Part shown: positions 20,945 to 31,602 of the stretch, in pieces
Layout of the letters: each line of letters opens with the position of its first letter
How positions within the stretch are numbered: the stretch's first letter is position 1
Assembly: GCA_947579605.1 (NCBI GenBank)
Contig: OX388322.1
Coordinates: 6,138,001-6,202,000 of the forward strand
From: Athripsodes cinereus
Taxonomy: Eukaryota > Arthropoda > Insecta > Trichoptera > Leptoceridae
DNA: 64,000 nt
Direction of reading: 5' to 3'
Notes under the pieces: generated by a model
What the model was told of the DNA's origin: nothing
Seen by the model: the letters and a program-made list of their open reading frames with translations, nothing else
The model's database searches: none
Translations under genes and position numbers: made by a program

Positions 20945-21844
20945 AAACTTTATTGTACAAAACATATGGATACAAATGATAAAGTTACATGGTATAAACG
21001 AATAATTTTGCACAATGGGCGAGTTTATCGCAGGGACGTGATATCTTCCAACTAACCCAATAAAATAATAAACAAATTGAAAAAGAAATATATATGTAAA
21101 AATAAAAATAATAATAAATCTTTAAGAACATAGAAACTAAAATATGTAATACATATTATTAAGTAGTTAAAATAATAATAATAATAGTAATAAACTATAA
21201 TAAATAATACATACATACAAATAGATACAAAAATAAATATTGTAAATATAATACATACATGAAAAAATTATTATAAGTGCGAAATGTAAAGCAACACACA
21301 TGTTGGGGAAGGAGGGGTTAAGGGGATGGACTGCTCATTGTGAATGAGTACACGAGAAGAAAGAAGAAAAAAAAATGTATGTAAGGACGAATCTATGTGA
21401 CGACAAAAATGACTAGTGACCATTGATCTTCCTCTTGAAAGTATTAAAAGACATACATGTTCGGGTTTTTGATGGAAGCTGGTTCCATAATCTGGCACCA
21501 TGGACTGTAAAAGAGTCTGTGTAACAACTTGAATGATGGGTCGGGATAGCCAGGAGATTATTAGAAGATGATCGCAAAGGCAATCCATGAGAATTTAAGA
21601 ATTCAAACCTTTCCTTAAGATACAATGGGACAGTAGGATCATAGATAATCTTATGAAGAAGACAAAGAGTGTGAACATCTCTGCGTTGGGGAATGGACTT
21701 CCAACCAAGGAGCTCACGATATTCAGATATGTGGTCAAATTGTGAATGTGAACTAACAAATGTGAAATATTGTTGCATGATTCTACGCAACCATTTTTGA
21801 ATATTGATTATTAATTTATTTGCAATATTTTCGTGATCGAGCAT
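20945..21844 (-). mobile_element. CR1/L2-like LINE 3' portion, tail-to-tail with the previous LINE
   Basis: Contains the ORF at 21413-21844 and a long AT-rich 3' UTR on the minus strand. The UTR holds GGGTTAGTTGGAAGATATCA and CGATAAACTCGCCCATTGTG (repeat B sequence, about 21010-21060) and ends AATAAAGTTTATTATTATT. Its tail abuts the (ATA)n tail of the element on the other strand. Confidence 0.65.
21413..21844 (-). pseudogene. LINE ORF2 C-terminal domain (143 codons)
   Basis: The frame has the usual C-terminal layout of CR1/L2/Jockey-type polyproteins: a WKSIPQRRDVHTLCLLHKII segment, then P-L-Y-L-K-E-R-F, a basic RSSSNN patch, and YTDSFTVHGARLWNQLPSKT with a final FNTFKRKINGH. Reverse transcriptase upstream is missing. 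Open to its stop, so not very old. No host gene function is implied. Confidence 0.75.
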
Positions 21845-21849
21845 GATAT

Positions 21850-22980
21850 TTTTACAATTTTTTTTTATAATAACAAAATTTTAACATATTTTAATGTGTT
21901 TTCAAGAAAAAAATTAAAAATTTCAAGAGATTCATATAGAAATTATCGATTGAAAAACACCTTCCGAATGTGATCCCCAAAATATTCGTATGTTGAATCT
22001 CATCCATTCAATTGAATTCTCCACCAACTGAATAACTTCTTCTCGCTCTTTTCGCATTTCTAAGTCCTAAGCTGCTAACCCCACATCTAACTTTATGTTC
22101 CAAAACGGAACAAAATCAATTGTCTCTTGATCATATTATTTTTCCAACAAATCTACATACATACAAGCAATCATTCCAATTTTTTTAAATATATATTACG
22201 TACTCACTTTGAATAATGATTCAAGATTAGTTTTGAGGAGATTAGACATACCTCATACCTATCACAGCTAATAATTCTTCTTTGGGTGAAGGTTACCAGA
22301 CTAGCACATACATATCTACACACATATTCTGTTATATCCAATCGCTGACACGCCTTCTGGCATGTTATAATATGTAACATACGTGTAATTGCATGTTATA
22401 TTGATTATATTAGATACAATAATAATACATATGTAATTGTTCTATTTGACAATATATACAATAGATTCATAAAATTATTGTCTCTATGTTTAAATCAGAA
22501 GCCTACTGTCTGTGTCAGGAACTATAGGACCAACCCATCGGCAATTGTTTTATAAGTTAATGAATGAATTATTGTTTTTGTCCTATTTTATCCAACAGCG
22601 TTCATGAGACTATTGAAAACTTCTGTCATTAAAAATGGGTCAATTTAACTTTGTGTAGATATACTTATAGTCGATAATATGGAGTTCATTCAAGAATGAT
22701 TCTAATTCTACATCTGTGATATAATAAAAAAATGGCTTTTAGCGTTATGATGATGAAAATGGACTATTTTTACAATGGCAACATTTAACGATCATTCAAC
22801 ATATTATATTATATTTAGAGTTTTCAATTTGTCTTTGAATCGGGTGATGTGTTTTATTTTGAAATTTAATGTATGACATGTAGTGTCCTGGTTAGATGGA
22901 AGAAATTACTACATAGGGATAATCTTAACATTACATATCGTCCTACTATTTTGAATTCAGTATAGTTTAGTTAACGCAGT
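21850..22980. other. No recognisable feature
   Basis: AT-rich intergenic DNA; nothing supported. Confidence 0.35.
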
Positions 22981-22986
22981 TATATA

Positions 22987-23223
22987 ACATAAAATAACAT
23001 GTATAGACAATCCACACAGACTGAGCTGGTCCCAAACTAAGTAATGGATCTTGTATTATAGGTACTAACAAGACGATACAATGCACTGAACACATATGCA
23101 TGTAACACCCAAACTCAGGACAATTTGAAAAAGGTCATTCTTCATTTTGCCCTGGCCGGGAATCGAGCCCGGCACCTCGTGACTCAAAGGCAAGAGCGTT
23201 AGCCTCTGCGCCACACCGGTCGC
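22987..23223 (-). mobile_element. tRNA-derived SINE with intact A and B boxes
   Basis: In minus orientation the head reads GCGACCGGTGTGGCGCAGAG, with A box TGGCGCAGAGG (plus 23203-23213), and B box GGCTCGATTCC (plus 23159-23169) 33 bp further. The body then runs through CCTTTTTCAAATTGTCC and AGCTCAGTCTGTGTGG to a TTATG-rich 3' end near 22985. The boxes are the internal RNA polymerase III promoter. A degenerate copy lies at 5310-5523. Confidence 0.85.
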
Positions 23224-23415
23224 TATAATGATATAATGATGATGTGCAAAAAGAATAAATAAATAAATGATTGGTACATTCCATCAGACTATTTAATGTA
23301 CCTACCTACCGATCCATTCAGAACAATATATTAATAAATACGATCCACACCACACGTTCTATTGCGGGCAAAACTCTCAGAAACAGAAAAAGAAATACTG
23401 AGATTAGGAACATAA

Positions 23416-23660
23416 TGCAACACGGAGGACATCGTAAGACGGAGTAGGAAAAGGAGACGATTCTGGAGAGACCATGTAGATCGGATGGCTGAAAACAGAA
23501 TCGTACATATAGCTGCTAAGGAAACACCAGTCAGTTCACGTCCCCGAGGAAGACCACCAAAAAGATGGAAAGACAGCTGGTCTTCAGCATTACAAGAGGC
23601 GTCAACTTCTGAACTTACAGATCGATGATCTACATCAATAGGAAGAAGAAGAAGACTATC
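23416..23660 (+). pseudogene. LINE C-terminal fragment (RRRFWRDHVDRM family)
   Basis: Open frame 23416-23628 ends in a stop and contains RRRFWRDHVDRMAENRIVHI, then an RGRPPKRWKDSW core and EASTSELTDR. The W-x-D-H-V-x-R-M and G-R-P-P-K-R-W motifs are the standard C-terminal end of RTE/Jockey-type LINE polyproteins. A (GAA)n tail follows at 23640-23657. A second copy, about 90% alike in protein, lies on the minus strand at 38150-38400. Confidence 0.75.
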
Positions 23661-23664
23661 CACA

Positions 23665-24770
23665 GCATTAGTTTCAGAATGTATGTAGATACATTCATTA
23701 TTATGTTTATGTAATCATAGAATACTTCAGGAGTGACATTATATTTTTACGATTAGATGTTTGTTATTCAACTTATTTTATTCATTGAGTTATTTCCACA
23801 TGATCATTTAATTAGGCTCATTATAGCGATTAGCATATAAATTACCATCTCTTATTATAATATCAAATTTAATACAATTCATATTGAAATCAAATCAATA
23901 TAACTTCTTGAGTAGATAGGTATCTTACACTAACTAACGCATATACCTAATAATATGTATCACTGTGACTTGACTATTTATAGACTGTAGGTATTGAGTG
24001 CGGTCTATAATATCATAATTTGACTATCAAGTTCCATAACTCAACATGTAGAAAATTTTGATTTAATTAGTCTTGATACCCGATACCTGATACCCAGAGG
24101 CAAGTCCATATCGGGGATTCCACAGTGGTTTGTCGTGGCCGCTTAACCGACTCGGACTTGGAGCATCGTGGAAATTCTTCCGTTACAAGGTATCGGGAAG
24201 TCCGCATGCGATTTACCCCCCCCCCCCTCCCGTATAGCTCCATCCTGGCCTCCAGGTTATACACACAGACTACAACTCCGAACTATCCTGAATCCGCAGG
24301 ACGCAAGGACCAACAGAAGAGGACACACAATCAAGACCACTCCTTCAATTTTCGAACAACAAAAATACTGTATAAAATGCACGGCTCCCTTTATATATTA
24401 AGATTTAATAAAAAAAAAATATACCTGCCTATTTTTAATTCCACAAATAAATATTTTAAAATTGTTTAACTATTGAATTGAACAAAGACAACGTATGTCT
24501 TTAACAGTGCGATTACTATATAGCGCGCATTATTTATTTTTGTTGTGTTTTTAAAGCATAATATAAATTTATTTATTTGGATACATACATGATAAATTAA
24601 ACAATATTACATAGTCTTAAAATATTAAAGTAATGTATACAATTCAGTTAAAAACAAAACAAATCACATCAACAAACAAAATTAAACCAATATCAGTACA
24701 ATACAAATATAATTCAATATTACATCTATAATATATAATCCCAAATACACATAATATACAAACAACCGTC
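23665..24770. other. No supported feature
   Basis: Contains a C10-type homopolymer at about 24217-24226 in a G+C-rich patch (24080-24330). The patch has plus-strand words such as GACTCGGACTTGGAG but no identifiable protein. Confidence 0.3.
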
Positions 24771-24773
24771 GCA

Positions 24774-25025
24774 GAAAAAATACGTAAATATACAGAACTA
24801 GCAGGAGAAATAAAAAATATTTGGCATTCTAGGTCCGTTTGTATAATACCTTTAATCATGTCAGCTACAGGGGTAACTCCGAAATCTTTAATAAATAATT
24901 TTCAAAAATTAGATTTATCGGTTAATTTGTACATTAAAATTCAAAAATCTATTATAATACGCACTTGTAATATTGTAAAAAAGTTTTTGAACACAGATAT
25001 TTCAGGCACAATGCTGGTATTTTGA
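24774..25025 (+). pseudogene. Second R4/Dong-like LINE, C-terminal fragment
   Basis: An 83-codon open frame without a start reads EKIRKYTELAGEIKNIWHSR, then IIPLIMSATGVTPKSLINNF and ends after a TCNIVKKFLN stretch. It aligns residue for residue with the last ~70 residues of the ORF at 19322-20713 (EIKDMWRTPN, NGLIPKSLSNN, TRIVRRFLSL), though diverged. A separate family member, truncated upstream of the endonuclease core. Confidence 0.7.
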
Positions 25026-25456
25026 ACCCGCGTTCTGAGCCTAATCCTTTGATATCCTGTATATCTGGATAGGTGAATTTTTCCCGGCATTAGACTGTTA
25101 AGTTTTTGTGTGACCATGACTGATCATATGGAGACTTATCTGGTTGTATAATGCTGAGAAGTGTGGATGGCAATTCTGCCGCCACGTAAAAAAAAAATGT
25201 CGATATCTCGAATACAAGACATTTCTACTATTCTACTTGTTGAGTTATGGAACTGTACAGTCGATATTATGATACTTTGAGTTATTATGAATGAACGTGT
25301 GGCTTGAGACAAGAATGATATCACTCCACCTATTTATATATTAGTGGGATTCTACTTACCTTGTTGCAGATATACTTACCTTTAGATTCTAATAGACACA
25401 AGCAAATAACTACCTATATCCAGTTATATTATTTGACATATAATTATTATCTATAT

Positions 25457-26063
25457 CAGTGTTTCCCAACCGGTGGTTCGCGAACCCCTGGGGGTTCGCT
25501 ATGTGTACGAAGGGGGTTCGCGAAAATAATAGCGTAATGGCGGGATTTTAAATGGCCAAAGAATCTCCTTATTTAACTTCTGGCTCATTATAAAACCAGA
25601 ATATTATTCATAAAAAAAGCCATAGACGTTCTATTACCATTCTGCACAACATATCTGTGCGAGAAAGGATTTTCAACATATACTTATCTGAAAGATAAAT
25701 ATAGAAACAGGTTAAATGCAGAACCTGATCTTAGACTGAAATTGTCAGATATTGAGCCAAACTTTCAATTGCTTTGTTCCATGAAACAGCCAAAAATATC
25801 TCATTAAGAGCTTTTTCAAAGGGAACATGTGCTGAAATAAGAACCAGTTTGTTAAATTTATTTTGTATTCAATTTTTATAGCTTATTTTAGTCTTATTAA
25901 TATTAATCATTTTAGTCTTATTAATGTTTGTGCAATATGTAAAATAAATGTTCTACAAAATTTTATTGTTTTTTGTCTATCATTAACGACTACATAGGGG
26001 GTTCGCCAAATTCTGTTGGATTTTACTTTTGGTTCGCGAGGAGAAAAAGGTTGGGAAACACTG
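25457..26063 (+). mobile_element. hAT element, internally deleted (607 bp)
   Basis: Terminal inverted repeats CAGTGTTTCCCAACC / GGTTGGGAAACACTG, flanked by perfect 8-bp duplications ATCTATAT (25449-25456 and 26064-26071). Subterminal GGTTCGCG words repeat at both ends. It retains the last part of a transposase gene. The N-terminal and catalytic parts are deleted. Confidence 0.93.
25628..25807 (+). pseudogene. hAT transposase C-terminus (ZBED5/SCAND3-like)
   Basis: A 59-codon frame contains TTYLCEKGFSTYTYLKDKYR and NRLNAEPDLRLKLSDIEPNF and ends KQPKISH-stop. This is the hAT dimerisation (hATC) end, best known from domesticated ZBED5/SCAND3-type proteins and their source transposons. The upstream DDE catalytic core and BED finger are absent, so no active protein is made. 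Confidence 0.85.
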
Positions 26064-26074
26064 ATCTATATCAT

Positions 26075-28595
26075 AAAAATATCTCCTACAACTGGAGTTG
26101 TCAGTAGACTAACTATACTGCATTTTTAAACTTTATTTTAATTAGTAAGTTATACCTTTTACATAATATGTTTAAAATAAATGTGACATAATTTTATTAC
26201 TCTGTAAGTGAGAAGTGTTACTTTCAATGACATGGCAACAACTTTACAATGCAGGTTCCTTAAAAGTTTTGCATTAAGATGTGATTATTTTATACAAATT
26301 ACAAACTACATACCGCAAAGGTATTGCATGTCAGATTGTTCTCTCTGTGCCAAGGAGTCAAAATTGCCAATTGATATGTATTTTTTTATTTTATTTATTT
26401 ATATACATACATACAGTTTACACAACACAAGAAGTCGATTAATAAGTACATTATGACTAAAAATACATATAAATAAGTATTATACCTCATGAAGTCAAGT
26501 CCTGTGTAGAGTCCTGTAATTATATTATTGTTTTATCATACACAGTTGTATAATTATATTCAGTGACTTACTATATACTCAGGATTTTCTCCCGGTAACC
26601 CCAGGTAACATTAACACACGTGCCAAAAGTGTCACCCATTTCTGTGTTCGTTTGTAAACAATTGCATACTATTTTATCATTATTTGGCTTTTTGAGTTTT
26701 TATTCACCTCCAGATCGCATTTACGCTATTATTTGACACTATATTTTTTTACTTTTACAAAACAAATTAGGTAAACTATTTATAATGTGTATTTCAACAA
26801 ATGTTTTAATGCACAGTCATAGATATATTCGGGATATTTTCTGGGGAGGGGACAGCTGCCCGAATTACTGCTATTTTGCTATACTTTAGTAGCATAATAT
26901 TTAAAAAAAAATCTAGATATTCCTTGATACGCCTTTGTACACTATAATATAATATTAATATATAATAGACCCATACATAACTCAGGACAGACAGAATTAT
27001 ATTTATAATATTATTTAGTAATGATTGTTTCCTGCCATTGTCATAGTGTGGGTAGGTTGCTTGGACAAGGTAAACTCTATTCATCTCTACCTACTCTTTG
27101 TAGATACAACTAAGCAATATAGACACCCAGATATCTTTGATACATATCACAGCACACGTGGGGTTATCACCGAAACCCAAAAAAAGGAATGGATGACATA
27201 GAAGTTAACTCTTGTAACATCCATGTGTGAGAGAGGGTGCAACCCCTTCTAACTAGTCCAAGTTCAAGTTCTACCCGACGAACTGCCAGATGCCGGTGTT
27301 TCTTCTTCTTTGGGCTTCTGTGGTAACCTCGCGTATGCTATTATTTACTATCAATTCGTGATTGTAAAAATAAAAATATTTACAAATGAATAAAAATATC
27401 TCTAGAAATGATACTTTTCTATAAATGTCGGTTCATACTTGTTCAAGATCCTTGATTTCAGCTGCCTTTCTTTTAATTTTGCATCACCGTAACATACCTT
27501 CTACATTATATGTCTAAAATGCATATTTTGTTAATAAGTTGGGAATTTTTTACCAAGTTATGATACTAAAGTTCTACAATAGTTTTGTGCATAGTTCCAA
27601 CTACTGCGCTATAAGTACATAGGTACCTATGTTTATACATATTTATATGCGCTAAACCTAATGATATCAATGTATACATATCTATAGGTATATATTATTG
27701 TATAATAATGTACCTACGTGTATTTGTATGCTGAGTGAGTATGTATTGCTGTTGAGTGTTGGTAGTGCAGTACTTTTTAGCAACAACTATAGGCTGTACT
27801 CTGCATAGTCATGGCATACTTTTCACAAGGCTATGGTGCCCTATTCATTTATATTTTGAAAATTATATTCTGATATTTTGTGTCCATTTTGAAGCTTGGA
27901 TTACCCACCTATGATGTTCAACTCTCTTCTATCCTGGACTTGTTGCACCTTAAAACCTTCCTTACATCATCTACTTTTGGGTGTTCCAACGCCTCTCCTT
28001 TATGTTCTCGGTAGTCACACCACGTATCCTATTCTCCAGTCTTGATTGATGGATGCGAGATTTTATTATTACTATCGATCGATTTCTTATAAACCCTATT
28101 CTTGAAAGACGCAATCGACTTATGTCGCACGATATCACGCGACATTATGTCGAATGATGTATTACCACTCGAGATGAATGTCGCATTGATCGACATGCCA
28201 AAAATTGATAAAAAAAATGCCCGCTGTGAGTCACTCACTTGTGAGTCCTAACTATATTTTTATAGAAACAAAAATAAATAAAGTGGCTACCAATCAAGGA
28301 AATCACGTTGGAAGTAATAAATAATAAGTTTTAAATTAACTAAATGTATGTATGTTACATTATATAAGTAATACTAAACAATGTTTGCAAACTTTGCTGA
28401 TTCTCTAGTTGTAATGATTTGCTGTGTATTATTAATTATGTCATAACTGATAGTGTTCGCGAATAAAAATAAAAAATATGTGATCTTCCACCAAGTACAA
28501 CATAGACTACATAAATATATGCTTCCTTACGATATGCTTAATATTATATTGTGATGTTGTAAATTTTTTTTTTACAAATACAAAGATTACGAATT
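26075..28595. other. Mostly featureless intergenic DNA
   Basis: A weak SINE A relic (CTACAACTGGAGTTGTCAG, about 26085) and an array of TGTCG/CGACA words at 28106-28200 (for example GTCGCACGATATCACGCGAC, an imperfect hairpin) are the only structure noticed. No gene supported. Confidence 0.35.
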
Positions 28596-28599
28596 TACT

Positions 28600-28873
28600 A
28601 AAAACGTAGGCAAGAGGAAAGAATGACAAAGAGGATATACTTGGCTGGGTGTGAGGAAGCGCGGGCTTTCGAGAACTATATGGCTTGAACATGTAGATCA
28701 AATTCTCAAGGACGGCCGTGTTTTGAGTAAGAGAAATCGACGTGCGTGCATGAGAAATTGTATGACTGTGGAGGAGGCGAAAGAAGTATGTAAGGACAGA
28801 TCTAATTGGCGTTCCGTTCTCTCTACCTACCCCACTTGGGATACGGCGTGAGGGAATAGATAGATAGAGAGAT
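28600..28873 (+). pseudogene. LINE 3' end (NRRACMRNC family)
   Basis: A frame beginning near 28651 carries RTIWLEHVDQILKDGRVLSK, NRRACMRNCMTVEEAKEVCK and ends in STYPTWDTA-stop at 28849-28851. Before it, RMTKRIYLAG lies in a different frame, so a frameshift separates them. Directly after the stop comes an (ATAG)n tail. This family has essentially no 3' UTR: its last codons CTACCCCACTTGGGATACGG overlap the sequence shared with SINE A. Other copies: 12834, 30870, 31850, 56715. Confidence 0.8.
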
Positions 28874-28884
28874 AGACAAAAAAC

Positions 28885-29540
28885 GTACGCCTTTGACAAC
28901 AATGATTAAAGTCCAAGATATACTTAGAAGGTAAATAATATTGTGTACATAGTGTAAAAAATAAGTGGAAACTATTGGTTGGCAACTAGACCCGGTATCG
29001 ACTATTTTCTTGCGGAATGGCGTGATGAGTCATCGACCCATCACTTGGGTGAATGTGTGGGTAGCTACTACAGTATTAGCTATACCTATCTATCGACTGG
29101 AAGTACCTATACATACGCATTACGTTTTGAATGTTAGCTCAGCAATGGTTTTTCTTCTCTGTACTGCATAGTGGAGGCGCTACTGTCGCATGTGTGACAT
29201 AATACAGTGCGCTGGTGGGAGTGTACATTGGTACAACACTACATACATTTGCAAAACACATGGCGTTTTAGAAGCTAAAATAAAAGGTTTATAATTTTAT
29301 ATACTGAAAAACGACTAAATTTAAAAATTGTTTACTCATTTATCACGGTCATTTATCTTCAATGTCTTCGTATTTTGGTTGGTTAGCTGGAAGATATTTG
29401 CCTCCAGACAATAATCTCGCCAATTGATCATATTTTTTGTGTTTGTCTTTTTCTCCTTCTAGATCGGTCATTCGTTGCTGAGGATTGTGACAGCCATAAA
29501 CATATCACATATTAGCTGGGCTGTAAAATATAGTTCTAGT
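28885..29540. other. No recognisable feature
   Basis: Intergenic; nothing supported. Confidence 0.35.
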
Positions 29541-29545
29541 ACCTA

Positions 29546-29878
29546 CAGTGATGGGAAAACTTTCCAAGAGGAGGGCCAGATAAAATTTTAAAAAAATATC
29601 CAGGCGGGCCGGAAAAAAGACCAAAACAGTTTTTTTAAGTGTTAACCTTTATTTTTGACTTTTAAATCATACACAACTTATAATATGCTACAAAAAGGTA
29701 GGTACATAAATTGATTATTCTTTAGATGAGGGTGAAGGCGTATGTGACAGACGAAACTGTGACTGAGCTTCTAAAATTTGTTCATAATTTATAGTGTTAT
29801 TTAAAACCATGTCGCGGGCCGGATTGACTACCCCGAAGGGCCGTACTTAGCCCGCGGGCCGTACTTTGCCCATCACTG
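29546..29878. mobile_element. hAT-like non-autonomous element (333 bp)
   Basis: Left end CAGTGATGGGAAAACTTT, right end AAAGTACGGCC-type in reverse (plus reads GTACTTTGCCCATCACTG). Inner GGGCCGG/CCGGCCC-like blocks occur at both ends. The minus strand still encodes a short LEAQSQFRLSHTPSPSS end typical of transposon-derived proteins. No clear 8-bp duplication remains, so one edge may have changed. Confidence 0.65.
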
Positions 29879-30048
29879 GTATAGTGAATATTGCATACCT
29901 GTACGATGTTTGTACATAGGTAAAGTATGAATCATGACACATAAAAAACTTGTTTACCAAATGTCAGCTGGTGGATAATATGATACAAACTGAACACATA
30001 CCTATAGCTAGTTGATACATTTCTATCAATAATTTTGCTATAATTATA

Positions 30049-30552
30049 ATGTATTTTGCTAAAACTGCTTGCACCCTCGGAACAACGATGGAAAATTTAA
30101 TCCTTCCAGATGATGACATTAAACGAACCGTAGAAGGTGATGTTTGTAAGAAGTGGAGTGACTTGCAGATGGACGTATCACTCATAAAAGGAAAAAAATA
30201 TAGGTCGATCCAGGTCCAAATCGCAAGAAAACCTTGGTTCCACAAAACGAAATTTAACAGATCTGAAATTACTGCCATATGTCGAATGCGATTTGGACAC
30301 TGTAGACTGGACGCTCATCTTTTTAAAATTCAACTTGTTGAAAGTCCATACTGCGAGTGCGGCTTGAACGAGGAGACGCTTGACCATGTTTTCCTGGGGT
30401 GCCCTATCAGGGATGCGTATGATATTTTCGTTGATGCTCTTCAGAACGATTGCCAATTTCCTTTGAGTAATGAATCATTGCTGAGTATGACATCCGAATC
30501 AATCCATTTGTCCCTTCTCAAATCAATGAAGGCCAATTTCATTATTCTGTGA
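30049..30552 (+). pseudogene. LINE ORF2 C-terminal fragment (I/Jockey type, HLF..CECG)
   Basis: Of the 167-codon frame, residues about 60-125 are diagnostic: KPWFHKTKFNRSEITAICRM followed by RFGHCRLDAHLFKIQL, then ESPYCECGLNEETLDHVFLG and CP. This T-x-x-R-x-R-x-G-H...L-F-x-I...C-x-C-G-x-x-E-T-x-x-H-x-x-x-x-C-P array is the cysteine/histidine tail of I/Jockey/R1-group LINEs. Reverse transcriptase is missing upstream. The frame is intact for 168 codons, so it is a fairly recent truncated insertion. Confidence 0.75.
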
Positions 30553-30869
30553 TGACTATCTTCTTGACTATTTAACTATATTTGGAGACTGTTTTTGGCA
30601 CAAATCATCCTAGTAGGATGCTATGCCATAAATGAAGGAAAAAAAAATGTATTTGTAACTACACACTAACACTTGCAACAACCAATTATTAACAATTCGC
30701 TGCGTAGGTTCTGATGCAGTTTTCTTTTTTTGATCAAATGTTTGTGCCATAAGATACAATAATAAATTATAGATCTCGCAATCCTTTTTATAAGTTTTCG
30801 AATGTCCTCTAAAAGGCAATTAATCATAAAGTAACAAGTAATAAATAAGTATAATACATATTCAGTGAT

Positions 30870-31027
30870 AAGACTTGTCCGAAGAAAGAAATCGGCTTGC
30901 ACTATGTATGAGAAATTGCATGAATGTGAAAGAGGCGAAAGAAGTATGTTAATATAGGCTTATATGGCATTCCGTTTTCTCTACCTACCCCACTTGGAAA
31001 ACGGAATGAGGGTATAGATAGATAAAA
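30870..31027 (+). pseudogene. LINE 3' end (NRRACMRNC family), decayed
   Basis: Contains CATGTATGAGAAATTGCATG-like coding for the CMRNCM motif, GAGGCGAAAGAAGTATG, then CTACCTACCCCACTTGG and AATGAGGGTATAGATAGATAA. Stops interrupt the frame. 5' truncated. Confidence 0.7.
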
Positions 31028-31124
31028 TATTAACATCTAAATAATATCAGCTTAAGTCAAACATTAGAAAAATTATGATAAATTTTTTTTTATAAAAATT
31101 TGATGGAATTAATCGGTCATTCAT

Positions 31125-31185
31125 TCTTACACATTACGGTATTCCTCACAAGTAGGGTATCCAGCGAAACAATTACATGCAATAA
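31125..31185 (-). mobile_element. SINE A 3'-end fragment
   Basis: CACATTACGGTATTCCTCAC, AAGTAGGGTATCCAGC and AACATGCAAG in SINE A order. Confidence 0.5.
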
Positions 31186-31334
31186 ACATGCAAGAAGGTA
31201 TGAAATAGTTAAAAATAAAATCAATGCACAATTAATATTCTCTATCTCATTTATTCTTTTTATTATATCTTTTCTTTTATGTACTTAACTATGTACATCA
31301 ATATTAATGTATCTCGTATCTCTCTCACATTTGG

Positions 31335-31430
31335 TTGGTTGGTAGAAATTGCCTAAAGGCAATAAACCCGACATTTGTGCTACTTTGTTTATACCACAAT
31401 AAAGATTATTTTATTTTTATTTATTTTATT
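31335..31430 (+). mobile_element. LINE 3' end, TTTATTTTATTT tail
   Basis: GTAGAAATTGCCTAAAGGCA (a short hairpin, TTGCC-TAAA-GGCAA), ATAAACCCGACATTTGTGC and ACCACAATAAAGATTATT, then an A/T-rich tail. This resembles the well-known 3' ends of insect LINEs that finish with a GCCTxxAGGC hairpin and AATAAAG. No coding part retained. Confidence 0.45.
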
Positions 31431-31454
31431 TATCTCAGATATATCTCTGCTCTA

Positions 31455-31500
31455 TCTATACCATCGCGGCTTATCCCACAAGTGGGATGCCCAGTAAAAT
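31455..31500 (-). mobile_element. SINE A 3'-end fragment
   Basis: CTATACCATCGCGGCTTATC then CCACAAGTGGGATGCCCAG, the tail of SINE A in reverse. Confidence 0.55.
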
Positions 31501-31602
31501 AATAATAGGTAAGTATATTATTTCCCTTTTCCGATAACAATATGAATAATTAACACCATCGTTGTAACCCTTAAATAAGACAATAAATTATTCTATATTA
31601 AT

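Noticed and set aside
22987..23223. Functional tRNA gene on the minus strand
   Set aside because: A and B boxes are good, but the acceptor stem does not close and a long unrelated body follows; a second degenerate copy with the same body exists, so it is a SINE.
23331..23663. 110-codon minus-strand frame
   Set aside because: Antisense shadow of the LINE C-terminus at 23416-23628.
28507..28902. 131-codon minus-strand frame
   Set aside because: Antisense shadow of the LINE fragment at 28600-28873.
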